64,000 nt of DNA from contig NC_088916.1 of the NCBI RefSeq assembly GCF_963576675.1, positions 9,501,001 to 9,565,000 of the forward strand, written 5' to 3'. The translations under genes and the position numbers were made by a program. Under the pieces are notes generated by a model. The model made no database searches and was not told where the DNA came from. It saw only the letters and a program-made list of their open reading frames with translations. Numbering within the stretch: position 1 is the first letter of the stretch; the number at the start of each line of letters is the position of its first letter. The DNA comes from Euphorbia lathyris. Taxonomy: Eukaryota; Streptophyta; Magnoliopsida; Malpighiales; Euphorbiaceae. This document shows, one piece after another, positions 22,980-33,086 of this stretch.

Positions 22980-24362
22980 ATGCAAACACCAACTGAATCC
23001 ACTCCAACGGAAGCGCCAAAACTTGGGGCAAACAGCTCTATGACAAACGTGGAACGATCCGCACTGGTCATCCCTATTTCCCCTAGAAACCTGGCACCAC
23101 TGATGGAGGAGGTGAGCCCGGAGGAAGAGGAAGCTTACAATACCACACAACTCCTCAGTGCGATACAAGGTTTTCAAACAACTCAAGCTGTTCACATGGC
23201 GGCGCAAATGAAGATCATAAAGCAACAGAGAAGCCTGCAGGAGGAAAACGCTAAAATCTGGCAATACCTCAAAGCAACAGCGGAAACGCAAAGAGAGGGC
23301 GTGTCCCCGGGGCAGTCTATAGGACCCGAAATACTCACGGGGAGAGGGGCCGGTGCCGCCATAGCCGGAGGAAGCGGTGTCCTGCGGGAAGAAACAGCGG
23401 CCGCGAACAGCGAAGACACATTGGAACTGAAGATCCAGCGCTTTTTAGAAAAGAGAGCCCTTGGAGGCGTCATGGGAGGAAATATCACCTCCAGCAAGAC
23501 GCCGCTCGTACAAAGAATCATCGAGACAAGGTTCCCACGGGACTGGAAGGCTCCACGCCTATCGCAGTATTCGAGAACCGAAGACCCAAACAACCACGTG
23601 GCCTCCTTCATGAGCACTATCAATTTATATTCAAAAGACGAGGACATCATGTGTAAAGTTTTTCCAACCACACTCTCATCCAGTGCTCAAGAGTGGTATC
23701 GAGGACTGGCTCCCGAATCGATTGACTCGTTCGATCTACTAAAAGACCTTTTCCTCTCCCGTTTCGTCACGGCAGCAAAGGTAAGAAAGATCAGCTCGGA
23801 CCTCAATGGACTCAAGCAGCGGGCAACCGAGCCACTGCGCAATTTTCTTTCCAGGTTCCACCACATGGCCTCTCAGGTCAAGGGCCTCAACCTAGAGGTA
23901 GCTCATGATGCCCTAGCAAAGGGAACCTCTTGCGAGCCCCTAAAGCAAAAGTGCTTCAGAAAAATGTCGTGATCCTTTGAGGAGCTCATGACCATGGCGC
24001 AAACCTTCGTCCGATATGACAACTGTGATCGGCCAACAGGGTATGAGGAATCAGAAAAGGACAAGGCCAGAGGAGATATGTGCAAAGAGGAAAAAAGCAG
24101 ACCGACCGCAGAAGCACAAGACGAAGGTCGGCCGCGTAGGGAGGCCCCCATGCCTTTCCCAGCGCGGGTCGAGCGGGCAAACCTTGAGCGTAGGGGGGAC
24201 CGATCCCGTGGAAAGGAAGTACATTATGCAGCTCAAAACCAGCACCGTCGATACGCACACCTAACTCCACCGGCGGACAAAGGGAAGACCCGTGTCGAGA
24301 AGGAGTACTGCAAATATATCAAATCCTCCGGGCACTCCACGGAGAACTGCTATCAGCTGTAG
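22980..24362 (+). pseudogene. gag: gag of the Tat-like element, with an internal stop
   Basis: ATG 22980 (MQTPTESTPTEAPKLG) opens gag. The Retrotrans_gag region spans about residues 180-300 (RIIETRFPRDWKAPRLSQYS, SSSAQEWYRGLAPESIDSF, LFLSRFVTAAKVRK). A TGA at 23970-23972 breaks the frame, which then continues in the same phase (SFEELMTMAQTFVRYD) to TAG 24360-24362. Near the end the zinc-like motif reads YCKYIKSSGHSTENC; Ile occupies the position where plant Gypsy gags usually have His, so the site is probably impaired. The gag-protease linker follows, up to the insertion at 24666. Confidence 0.85.
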
Positions 24363-24665
24363 AAAGAAATCGAGCGAATCACAGAGCAAAGTGCACCTGC
24401 AAAAACCATCAGACAGAGGGAATAGAGCCCGAAGCAGCGCGACACCGGCCGAACAGATGAAGCAAAGCGGCCAAGATTCCACGGAGAGATCCATGTCATA
24501 AAAGAGGGAGCACCGGCACTCTGTCCGCATCAAGAGAGCTCCCGAAAAAGAAAAGCAGCTGATCAGACCCTGACGCTATAGCCACCACTCCGGACCAGCC
24601 ATTCGGAGGCCCTCGTAGTCACCATCAACATCGCCGGCTTTAAAATGCATCAGGTGCTGGTAGAC

Positions 24666-26316
24666 TGATGCGGATTCGGTGATGAAGCCTCACTAAGGGA
24701 TAAGTGTACCCCGTCGTTATCAAGTAATAAATTTCTGGTTAAGTCCAGGTTATCGTCCATAGGATTTATTTCTGCAAGTATCGAGCTACTCGGTTTCAGG
24801 TGTTATCTAGGCTTAGGGGGTTTTGAGTTTGTTTGTTTAAGTTAATCTACTCCTAGGTTGAATTATACTAATCCTAGCTAAGTTATCTGATTCTAACTAA
24901 GTTATTCTACGCCTAATTAAGTTACTCTACCCCTAATTAAGTTAAACTACTCCTAATTGATCTTTCACTAATGCAATTATCCGAAGGAACATGGTATGAA
25001 CGATAATAATAAAGATAGATTATTAGGTCTATTGAATAAAAACCTAATCTGAGTCACTCGTATTCAAGGCGATTAACCCTACTTACCCTCCTGAAGTTCC
25101 TAGCGCGTGATTCCCTAAGGCCGAAACTAGGTCTAAGGCTCAGTAAATTGGCGCTTAATCAACTACGAGGTCGTCAATCTCCTAGGCTCTGACTAGGTCA
25201 GATTCAGCTCGCAATATGTGCCTACTAGATTTTGGGGCTTTTGAATGAGTTAAACCAATTGAATAAAGCGTAAGACAGAGATTAGACAAATAATCATAGA
25301 ACAAAACAAGAGCTAAATTATTATTAAAGGCGAAGATAAATGTCACAAGATACAATAAGTTAAGTTCGGCAACTGTATCAAAGAGTACAAACAAGGAAAG
25401 ATAAAAGGAGATACAAAAATCCCTTTCAGGGAACCTGTTTACTCTGCAGCCGGCGACCTAATCTTAAGGACGAACCTCGATAATTCCTCGAGAAAAGCTT
25501 TGAAGGAGCTTCAATGGAGGTTTGAAGAAGATGGAGGAGATGGAGAGGAATTACAAGGGGAAAGCTAAGATAATTTACAAAATTGAAAGATGTCTAATTT
25601 ACATTGGAAAAACTCTATTTATAGGCGTGGCTCGGCCCTCTTTTTGACCTATTTTCGTGTCCTTATTGATGTAGGAAGTCGTGGGGTCCATCGTGGCTTC
25701 GTGGGGGCGGAATTGGTCTTTTTGACCAATTCCCGCAGGTCTGCTCGCCGAGCAGGGCGAGCTACTCGGCGAGCCGGCGCTACTCGCGGCGAGCAGCGCC
25801 CTGCTCGGCGCCTGGCGGCCTGCTCGGCGAGCAGGCATCCTGCTCGCCCGAGCAGGCCTCCAGGCGCCTGCTCGACGAGCAGGCATGGCCTACGGAGGCC
25901 CGCTCGTCGAGCATTTTTGCCCGGTATGCCCCCACGTGCTTGCCGACTGCCGTCGATGCCCTTTTCATCCGAACTTATACCTGCGCACGTACAGAAACTC
26001 CAGATAACATTAGTCCAAAGGCTAAATTGATCCGCCAATCGCTTATTTTGAGCAAACGCTTCGTTTGGTGCGACTTTTGACGGACCAATTAGCTTCAAAA
26101 GATAACGGAATTATACTATGCATGCTATTTTGGTCGTAATTGCCTAGATTGGTCATAAAACGAGCCTAAACAACGAAAAATAAATAAAACGTTTCCAATT
26201 CCTAACTAACTCACACAAAAGCATTTAAATGCGAGAAATGCTCGCTTATTAACTAAATAAAGCTAAAAACCGTCCTAAAACCATACCCAAAGATAGGGAT
26301 TTTTTTACCCCTATCA
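24666..26316 (-). repeat. 3' LTR (element orientation) of the Athila-like element
   Basis: 1651 bp, ends TG...CA. It includes the extra ~106 bp of CTCGGCGAGCAGG-type palindromic repeats at about 25776-25882 that the other LTR lacks. Frames within it (e.g. 25590-26030 and its reverse) are open only because of that GC-rich tract. Confidence 0.92.
25736..25915. repeat. GC-rich palindromic repeat cluster in the Athila-like LTR
   Basis: Variants of CTGCTCGGCGAGCAGG and CTCGCCGAGCAGG recur in both orientations, so each unit can fold on itself. In the partner LTR (32617-32680) only one or two units remain, so the cluster has expanded or contracted since insertion. Confidence 0.8.
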
Positions 26317-27831
26317 AACCTCCTCGCACTTAAAACTTTACTTGTCCCCAAGTAAACTAAAAAACTAAACCCGCAATCACAAGCAAGCTAGAAAACCTCC
26401 CGGTTTGACTGGGTGCTTGACACAATTTCGAGCATCTGTAATTACATGCATTCGGAAATACAAAGTAGAGACACGATATCCAAAAGCCGCATTTCAATTA
26501 TCATAGGTCATAGTTTTAAGCAAAAGGACACATCTTCAATTAAACGAGCTTGAGGGGATCGCTAAGTAAAACACCTCACCATAGGTAGTTCACTCATTCA
26601 CACAATTTTGGTGGCTAAAGTGTTTACTCTCGGCTTATGTTCTTGCTCATGATTACGTTGATTTTGCACGTTCATTCGAGTTCCTCTACTATGATATATG
26701 ACTCCGATGATATCAAAAACAGCCTCGAATTTGGGTTGTAATGTGGTTAGAGGGTTAAAGGTACAACAAGGGTTAATAGTTCTAGCGCTAGAAAAACAAA
26801 GTTCAAATGGCTTTAGCAATTATGAAGTGACTGGGCTTTTTTTTTCTTTGAGACGTTTTGATTTTAAGAACTGGGGAACGAAGTTCTCCCCTTTTTGTTC
26901 ATCTCTTTTCTTTTCTTTTCTTTTTCTGTTTTTATTTTCCTTTTGGATAGTAATGCTCATTCACTTCTTAGCCTTTTGGCTTGCTACTTTGATGCCATAA
27001 ACAAAGATAAAGCGCTAGAAACGACAAAGACTCGATGTGAGCTTTGCAAAAACTTTGGGTTAGGTAGCAAACCAAGTTGTGGCTTGCAAAAAAATAGGTT
27101 AGAACGAAAGAAAAATTCTACAAACTACAAAAATATAGGCTCAAAGGGGCTTCCTAGAGTGGATGAAAAAGAAAAAATAAGGTAAAGAAAAGGGTTAATT
27201 CTAATGAGGCTGATTCATCGTTTATCATCTCAAATCATTGCATGTAGGTTCAACACAGTATTAGGTGCAAAATCTGTAATCTTTCCACAAGTCAAAGCAT
27301 TTACACAAAAATGTCAAGAAGAAGAGCTTTTTGATGTTCGCTCTTAGGCTCAAATTCAACTCACAATTCTTTGGGTTTCAATTTTGTGTTTACTAGTTTT
27401 TCCCAAACTCAAGTTCAACATCACATGCCTTCAATTCTTAAGTTATCTACCTAAGTAATGATTTTAGCATTTCTTCAAAAGTAGGGTCTAAATGCAAACT
27501 TTAGTTCATGCTCTTATCGATACAAGGATTGTGTCCTACACCTAAACTAGTTGTCATGCAAAATAAGATTCGGTTCTCAGTCCTCAAGGACAAATAACGA
27601 AGTTTAGATTCGAAGGAGGTTCACGGTTTTAGGTCCTAAACATGCAAAAACATAAACAAAACCCAAAAACGCTAAACTAAACTAGACACGACGCACCAAA
27701 AATTTAAAAATTATACAATTTTTGTAGGTTTGTCTACCCCTCCTCCTCACACTAAAAATATGCAATAAGTTCCAACATTGCATTACAAATCATGAAGTAC
27801 GAGTGTAAAAAGTCAGGGTGGAGAAGACAAC
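26317..27831 (-). other. 3' untranslated region of the Athila-like element
   Basis: Non-coding stretch between the late ORF and the 3' LTR. The purine tract GTGCGAGGAGGTT (minus strand) touches the LTR at 26317 and is the likely plus-strand primer. Small frames at 26698-27185 are low-complexity. Confidence 0.7.
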
Positions 27832-29025
27832 TTACTGATCGGCCGGAGGAGGTGGCCATGGCATGTTGTAGCGCTCGCAGTAGTCTAACGCTACATATTC
27901 AAGGCCCGTGAGCCTCCGGTCCATGTTCTGTTCGAAGGTTGTGAACCGATGGTCCATTTGTTGAACAGTGTTGAATGTCCGAAGGTTCAGGTCTCGCATT
28001 TCTGCCATCATGGTGTTGATGGCTTGGAATTGGGCCTCCGTCCCCGGTGCTTGGTCTTCCCTTTGGTCTCCTGCTGTCGCAGGTTCTTCTCCCTCAGGTC
28101 CCTCGTTTCTATGCTGTGGTGGAATCCGTGCTCTTTTCCGTCCCCCTCTGCTAGAGCTTGCTCCTTCAGTTGGGTTCCTGTTTAAGACTTCATGAAAAGT
28201 AGATCTCCCCAAAAACTCAGAGTTAAGCAAAGTAGGGTAAAAAGCAACTTCTTGAGTGTCCAAATTTTTGAATTGGCTCTCAAGTAAGTTGGTAACTAAG
28301 TGTCCAAGGCCAAGGGAACCGCGTTTTCTACTCGTTTGGCTTGAGAAGCCCTCAAAGATGGTCTTGACATTATTCACGTGTTTGTGGTTGGCCACACACC
28401 ACAATATGAGCAATTCTGTCTTTGAGACTTTATTGCTCTCGTTTTTGCCCAACAGGTTGTGAGCCACAAACTTGTGAACAAGGTTGAGGAGTGGGTCCAA
28501 AAGAGCGAATGGGCTAGCAGTCTGGGAGTCAAATTCCGATATGCCTGTTAATTGTTCCCATGCCATATCTTTTGTCATGGGCTTCTCAAAATCTGAGATT
28601 GCCTCTGGGTTGTTATAGACTCCCATCAGGGCTGCTAGTGTGGTATCACTGAGATGGTAAGGTTTACCATTCAGTCTAAAACAATGCTTACCACAGCCCG
28701 AGGGTAGCTCTTTTTTCCAAGTAGTCAAAAATTCCATAGTGAAGTTGTGATAAACTGGGGTCGGTTTTGTGGCTAGTCTAAACCAGCCGTTGAATTTGAG
28801 GATTTCATTGAAATCCTTTTTCAAGCCTATAGACGCTAAATATGTTTGATCAACAACTATATGGGTGGCAAGTTCTTGCTTAGAAAATCTATCATACAAT
28901 ACCCCCTCACGTTCATCAACGAGCCCAAAGGGTGGGTCATACTTAGCTTGGAGTGTATCGCTGAACTCGACGTCAGACTCGGCTTCATTCTCAACTACGA
29001 CCTTGGCTTTGCCCTTCTTACCCAT
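27832..29025 (-). CDS. late ORF of the Athila-like element (putative plant transposon protein/Athila ORF type)
   Basis: ATG at 29025 (MGKKGKAKVVVENEAESD), 398 codons. The N-terminus is Lys-rich. The central part (FNEILKFNGWFRLATKPTP, VYHNFTMEFLTTWKKELPSG, FRLNGKPYHLSDTTLAALM, SKTELLILWCVANHKHVNNV) matches the pattern of the plant retrotransposon ORFs annotated as Athila ORF-1 or 'putative plant transposon protein'. The C-terminal third is Gly/Arg/Glu-rich, followed by a heptad-rich tail. No signal peptide or membrane span is visible, so an envelope role is not supported. The frame is intact and sits where Athila elements carry their env-position gene. The biochemical function of this family is not known to me. 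Confidence 0.7.
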   Translation of the reverse strand: MGKKGKAKVVVENEAESDVEFSDTLQAKYDPPFGLVDEREGVLYDRFSKQELATHIVVDQTYLASIGLKKDFNEILKFNGWFRLATKPTPVYHNFTMEFLTTWKKELPSGCGKHCFRLNGKPYHLSDTTLAALMGVYNNPEAISDFEKPMTKDMAWEQLTGISEFDSQTASPFALLDPLLNLVHKFVAHNLLGKNESNKVSKTELLILWCVANHKHVNNVKTIFEGFSSQTSRKRGSLGLGHLVTNLLESQFKNLDTQEVAFYPTLLNSEFLGRSTFHEVLNRNPTEGASSSRGGRKRARIPPQHRNEGPEGEEPATAGDQREDQAPGTEAQFQAINTMMAEMRDLNLRTFNTVQQMDHRFTTFEQNMDRRLTGLEYVALDYCERYNMPWPPPPADQ

Positions 29026-30050
29026 AGTTCCTGAGGAATAGACCAAAAAAAAGTGGACAAGTTAGGGTATATTTACAATTTTTGAACATAAACCCCCAAA
29101 TAAACCATTCATAGGCATAAACCATAGTTTAGGAACTTAGGGACTACAAACATAAGTATTCGGTCCCTAAGTGTTTTACTCGTAATTCATAAATTCATGC
29201 AAAATTGGAGATGCACAATGACTAAAACATGGTAAGAATGCAATTCATAACTCTATTGGCAAGTTTTTAACTATAAATTGAATAGTTGAACTTTGAGCTA
29301 AAATGGAGATTTTACCCAAATTGAGCAATTTCTCCAAATATTCACAAATTGAGAATAGAAATCATACCCAAACCACAAATTAATCATGATGTTAACATAT
29401 ATTGCAAGGAAATCAAGAATTAAAAGCAAACAAGAGATTTATTTGAGAAAAGAGAGAGAAACCTAAAACTTAGGTTTTTCCTTGAATCTCAAAAACTATC
29501 ACCCTAAGCTAAAATCTAAGCCTAGAAACATGTTAGAAATAAAAAATGGGTAAAGATTCATACCTTATATCTTGAATTCGGGTTAGAATGGTGGATTTGG
29601 GGGGTTAGGTTTTAAAAGGGAAAGTGAGGAAGAAAGGAAGAAAGAAGGTATGAAATAAGGAAAAAAAAGAAAGAAAGAGAGAAGGGAAGAAGAAGGTGGG
29701 GAAGGGGATGATGAGTCATCCCCCCCCCCTTTATTCTTTTTCTTTTTCTTCCTTCTTCTTTTTTTTTTGGTTCGGGGTTTAAAAATCTCGAACAGCCCGT
29801 GTCGGCCGAGTTGACTGGCTCGGCCGACTAGCCCGGCGAGTTGGGCAGTGCCTAACTCGTCCGGGTTGGGCGAAATTCGTTTTTTTTTTTTTTTGTAGGA
29901 GTATGGGGGAAGGCAAAACTTGACAATAAAAAGGAAAAAATGAGATTAAAATTCAACAACCAAAAACAAAAATAAAAGAAAAGGAAATGCAGAAGTAAAT
30001 TGTTCAAGCTTTGAATTTAAACCGAGGAGAACTCGATTTCTCCCCCTTAC
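29026..30050 (-). other. pol-less gap between gag and the late ORF of the Athila-like element
   Basis: About 1 kb where an autonomous Athila would carry 3-4 kb of pol. All six frames are broken, and there are long A/G-rich and T-rich runs (29620-29780, 29880-29895). No RT, RNase H or integrase motif is seen. Confidence 0.75.
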
Positions 30051-31082
30051 TCAATCCTTTCTCAGGATCTTTGGATTCTTCTCCGTTGTGCTTGGGAGAG
30101 AACCCTGTGGCCTTTCCTGCCTGTCCCTATTGATCTGAGCTACCTGATTGCTCAAATCTTTGCAGAAGGCTTCATTGTTGGCAAGCCTAGCCGAGATCTC
30201 CTTCAGAAGAGTGATCACCTCGTCAGATTCCTTAGGAGGTTGCATTGGCCCTTGATTCTGCTCTCTATGCTCTTGAACAAAACCGCTAGGAGGTCGAAGC
30301 ACATTCTGATTTGAATTCCCGTAAGATAAGTTCGGGTACTGAGGCCTCCTGTAGTTGTTGCTGTTGTTGTAGGAGTTGTGGCTGTTGGGGTTGTAGTTGT
30401 TATAGTTCTGATTGTACCTCGGTTGTCCCCCAATGTAATTGACCATCTCCATCCCGTCTCCAGCGAAAGGGCTACCTGCTTGACATTCCTTTCCATGGTG
30501 GTCGCCGCCACAGTGCACACAGGTGGGAGGTTGGCTGAATTGAGCCAACAGGATGTCCATCTTCCTACTTATATCTGCAACACTCGAATTTTGCTCTTGT
30601 TCTTCCACAGCAAATACCCGCTGCCTTGAGGGGCCAGCGAGCTTCTGTTCTTGCCACTGCACACTCTTTCTGGCCAGCTCATTAATCATGTCATATGCCT
30701 CTGCTGCTGTCTTCCTAAACAAATCTCCACCCGCTGCGGAGTCTACAATAGCTCTGTTGGTGGGTGTCAGTCCGTGATATAAGACGCTTACCAATTGATG
30801 CTTGGGTATGTCATGATGAGGGCACATGCGCAGCATTTTTCTGAATCGGGTCCAAGATGTGTGGAGCGCTTCGTGCTCGGGTTGGTGGAAGGATGTGATC
30901 TCACCCCTGAGCATTGCTGTCTTCGAGGGAGGAAAGTAGTAGGACAAGAATTCCTTCTCCAATCCTGCCCAAGTCGTGATTGATCCGGGCTCCAGTGTTC
31001 TCAGCCATTCCAAAGCTTGCCCAGTCAGCGATTTGTTTGCTCCTGCGAAGAGTACGTTCAAGTTCGGGGTTAAGAGGGACAC
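30051..31082 (-). CDS. gag: gag of the Athila-like element (N-terminus shortened or shifted)
   Basis: The frame encodes a Retrotrans_gag core (LTGQALEWLRTLEPGSITTW, FLSYYFPPSKTAMLRGEI, LVSVLYHGLTPTNRAIVDSA). It continues through a zinc knuckle, CVHCGGDHHGKEC (CX2CX4HX4C with its first His present), and an Asn/Tyr-rich tail (YNQNYNNYNPNSHNSYNNSN), all typical of Athila gags. The expected N-terminal region is missing: an ATG at 31110 (MPTRSAKIPC) reads in a different frame across the overlap. It may therefore be frameshifted near 31090 or start downstream. This would package element RNA in particles if functional. Confidence 0.8.
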   Translation of the reverse strand: MSLLTPNLNVLFAGANKSLTGQALEWLRTLEPGSITTWAGLEKEFLSYYFPPSKTAMLRGEITSFHQPEHEALHTSWTRFRKMLRMCPHHDIPKHQLVSVLYHGLTPTNRAIVDSAAGGDLFRKTAAEAYDMINELARKSVQWQEQKLAGPSRQRVFAVEEQEQNSSVADISRKMDILLAQFSQPPTCVHCGGDHHGKECQAGSPFAGDGMEMVNYIGGQPRYNQNYNNYNPNSHNSYNNSNNYRRPQYPNLSYGNSNQNVLRPPSGFVQEHREQNQGPMQPPKESDEVITLLKEISARLANNEAFCKDLSNQVAQINRDRQERPQGSLPSTTEKNPKILRKD

Positions 31083-31517
31083 ACGGTATTTTCGCTGATC
31101 TCGTAGGCATACGCTGAGAAAAGATAAATACAGAAATAAATGAAAGCGGAAGAAAAATCATACACATCATACAAGGTTGCACAGTTTTGTACAAGTACAA
31201 GAACGGTATTAAATAAACACATATTGACACGTATAGATGAAGTTGACAAGTATAATTACACGTTCGTACAAACGAATATAAACAAGCGTAAGTATAAACA
31301 AGGATGACTATCATAAACAAGTACATATAAACAAGTGTATATAAACAAGTATAAACGGTATAGATACGTATGAACAAGTATCATGATTATAAACACTTAT
31401 AGTTATTATAAACAAGTATATATAAACAAGTATAACTGATATTAACAAAGATATATTCACAAAGAATGCCTAAACTAAAAAAATCGACCTTTGGTTCGAT
31501 ATTGCAGAAGAAATAAA

Positions 31518-31535
31518 TCCCCGGCAACGGCGCCA
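31518..31535 (-). promoter_or_regulatory. primer binding site of the Athila-like element
   Basis: On the minus strand TGGCGCCGTTGCCGGGGA follows the 5' LTR by six bases. This motif is characteristic of Athila and related Gypsy elements (usually assigned to tRNA-Asp). It fixes the element's orientation as minus. Confidence 0.9.
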
Positions 31536-31541
31536 AAAACT

Positions 31542-33086
31542 TGATGCGGATTCGGTGAAGAAGCCTCACTAAGGGATAAGTGTACCCCGTCGTTATGAAG
31601 TAATAAATTTCTGGTTAAGTCCAGGTTATCGTCCACAGGATTTATTTCTGCAAGTATCGAGCTACTCGGTTTCAGGTGTTATCTAGGCTTAGGGGGTTTT
31701 GAGTTTGTTTGTTTAAGTTAATCTACTCCTAGGTTGAATTATACTAATCCTAGCTAAGTTATCTGATTCTAACTAAGTTATTCTATGCCTAATTAAGTTA
31801 CTCTACCCCTAATTAAGTTAAACTACTCCTAATTGATCTTTCACTAATGCAATTATCCGAAGAAACATGGTATGAACGATAATAATAAAGATAGATTATT
31901 AGGTCTATTGAATAAAAACCTAATCTGAGTCACTCGTATTCAAGGCGATTAACCCTACTTACCCTCCTGAAGTTCCTAGCGCGTGATTCCCTAAGGCCGA
32001 AACTAGGTCTAAGGCTCAGTAAATTGGCGCTTAATCAACTAAGAGGTCGTCAATCTCCTAGGCTCTGACTATGTCAGATTCAGCTCGCAATATGTGCCTA
32101 CTAGATTTTGGGGCTTTTGAATGAGTTAAACCAATTGAATAAAGCGTAAGACAGAGATTAGACAAATAATCATAGAACAAAACAAGAGCTAAATTATTAT
32201 TAAAGGCGAAGATAAATGTCACAAGATACAATAAGTTAAGTTCGGCAACTGTATCAAAGAGTACAAACAAGGAAAGATAAAAGGAGATACAAAAATCCCT
32301 TTCAGGGAACCTGTTTACTCTGCAGCCGGCGACCTAATCTTAAGGACGAACCTCGATAATTCCTCGAGAAAAGCTTTGAAGGAGCTTCAATGGAGGTTTG
32401 AAGAAGATGGAGGAGATGGAGAGGAATTACAAGGGGAAAGCTAAGATAATTTACAAAATTGAAAGATGTCTAATTTACATTGGAAAAACTCTATTTATAG
32501 GCGTGGCTCGGCCCTCTTTTTGACCTATTTTCGTGTCCTTATTGATGTAGGAAGTCGTGGGGTCCATCGTGGCTTCGTGGGGGCGGAATTGGTCGTTTTG
32601 ACCAATTCCCGCAGGTCTGCTCGCCGAGCAGGGCGAGCTACTCGGCGAGCAGGCATGGCCTACGGAGGCCCGCTCGTCGAGCATTTTTGCCCGGTATGCC
32701 CCCGCGTGCTTGCCGACTGCCGTCGATGCCCTTTTCGTCCAAACTTATACATGCGCACGTACAGAAACTCCAGATAACATTAGTCCAAAGGCTAAATTGA
32801 TCTGCCAATCGCTTATTTTGAGCAAACGCTTCGTTTGGTGCGACTTTTGATGGACCAATTAGCTTCAAAAGATAACGGAATTATACTATGCATGCTATTT
32901 TGGTCGTAATTGCCTAGATTGGTCATAAAACGAGCCTAAACAACGAAAAATAAATAAAACGTTTCCAATTCCTAACTAACTCACACAAAAGCATTTAAAT
33001 GCGAGAAATGCTCGCTTATTAACTAAATAAAGCTAAAAACCGTCCTAAAACCGTACCCAAAGATAGGGGTTTTTTGACCCCTATCA
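31542..33086 (-). repeat. 5' LTR (element orientation) of the Athila-like element
   Basis: 1545 bp, partner of 24666-26316. By eye only a handful of substitutions separate the two outside the ~106-bp GC-rich indel. Confidence 0.92.

Larger units (their letters stand above)
24666..33086 (-). mobile_element. Athila-like Gypsy element lacking pol, nested in the Tat-like protease, TSD TAGAC
   Basis: LTRs at 24666-26316 and 31542-33086 are flanked by TAGAC at 24661-24665 and 33087-33091. On the minus strand the element runs TGATAGGGG...CCGCATCA, then an Athila-type primer site, gag (30051-31082), a late ORF (27832-29025), a purine tract and the 3' LTR. Nothing between the two ORFs resembles protease, RT or integrase, so the element is non-autonomous. 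The LTRs match almost exactly apart from a ~106-bp GC-rich indel, which indicates recent movement. Confidence 0.93.

Noticed and set aside
25590..26098. Long Arg/Ala-rich frames on both strands
   Set aside because: They arise from the GC-rich palindromic repeats of the Athila-like LTR; all frames are open there and the other LTR lacks most of the tract.
26698..27185. Two ORFs in the Athila-like 3' untranslated region
   Set aside because: They read Phe/Leu/Ser runs from a T-rich tract and lie on the strand opposite to the element's genes.
27832..29025. Envelope gene of the Athila-like element
   Set aside because: Position fits an env-like gene, but there is no signal peptide, transmembrane segment or cysteine pattern; kept as an ORF of unknown function.
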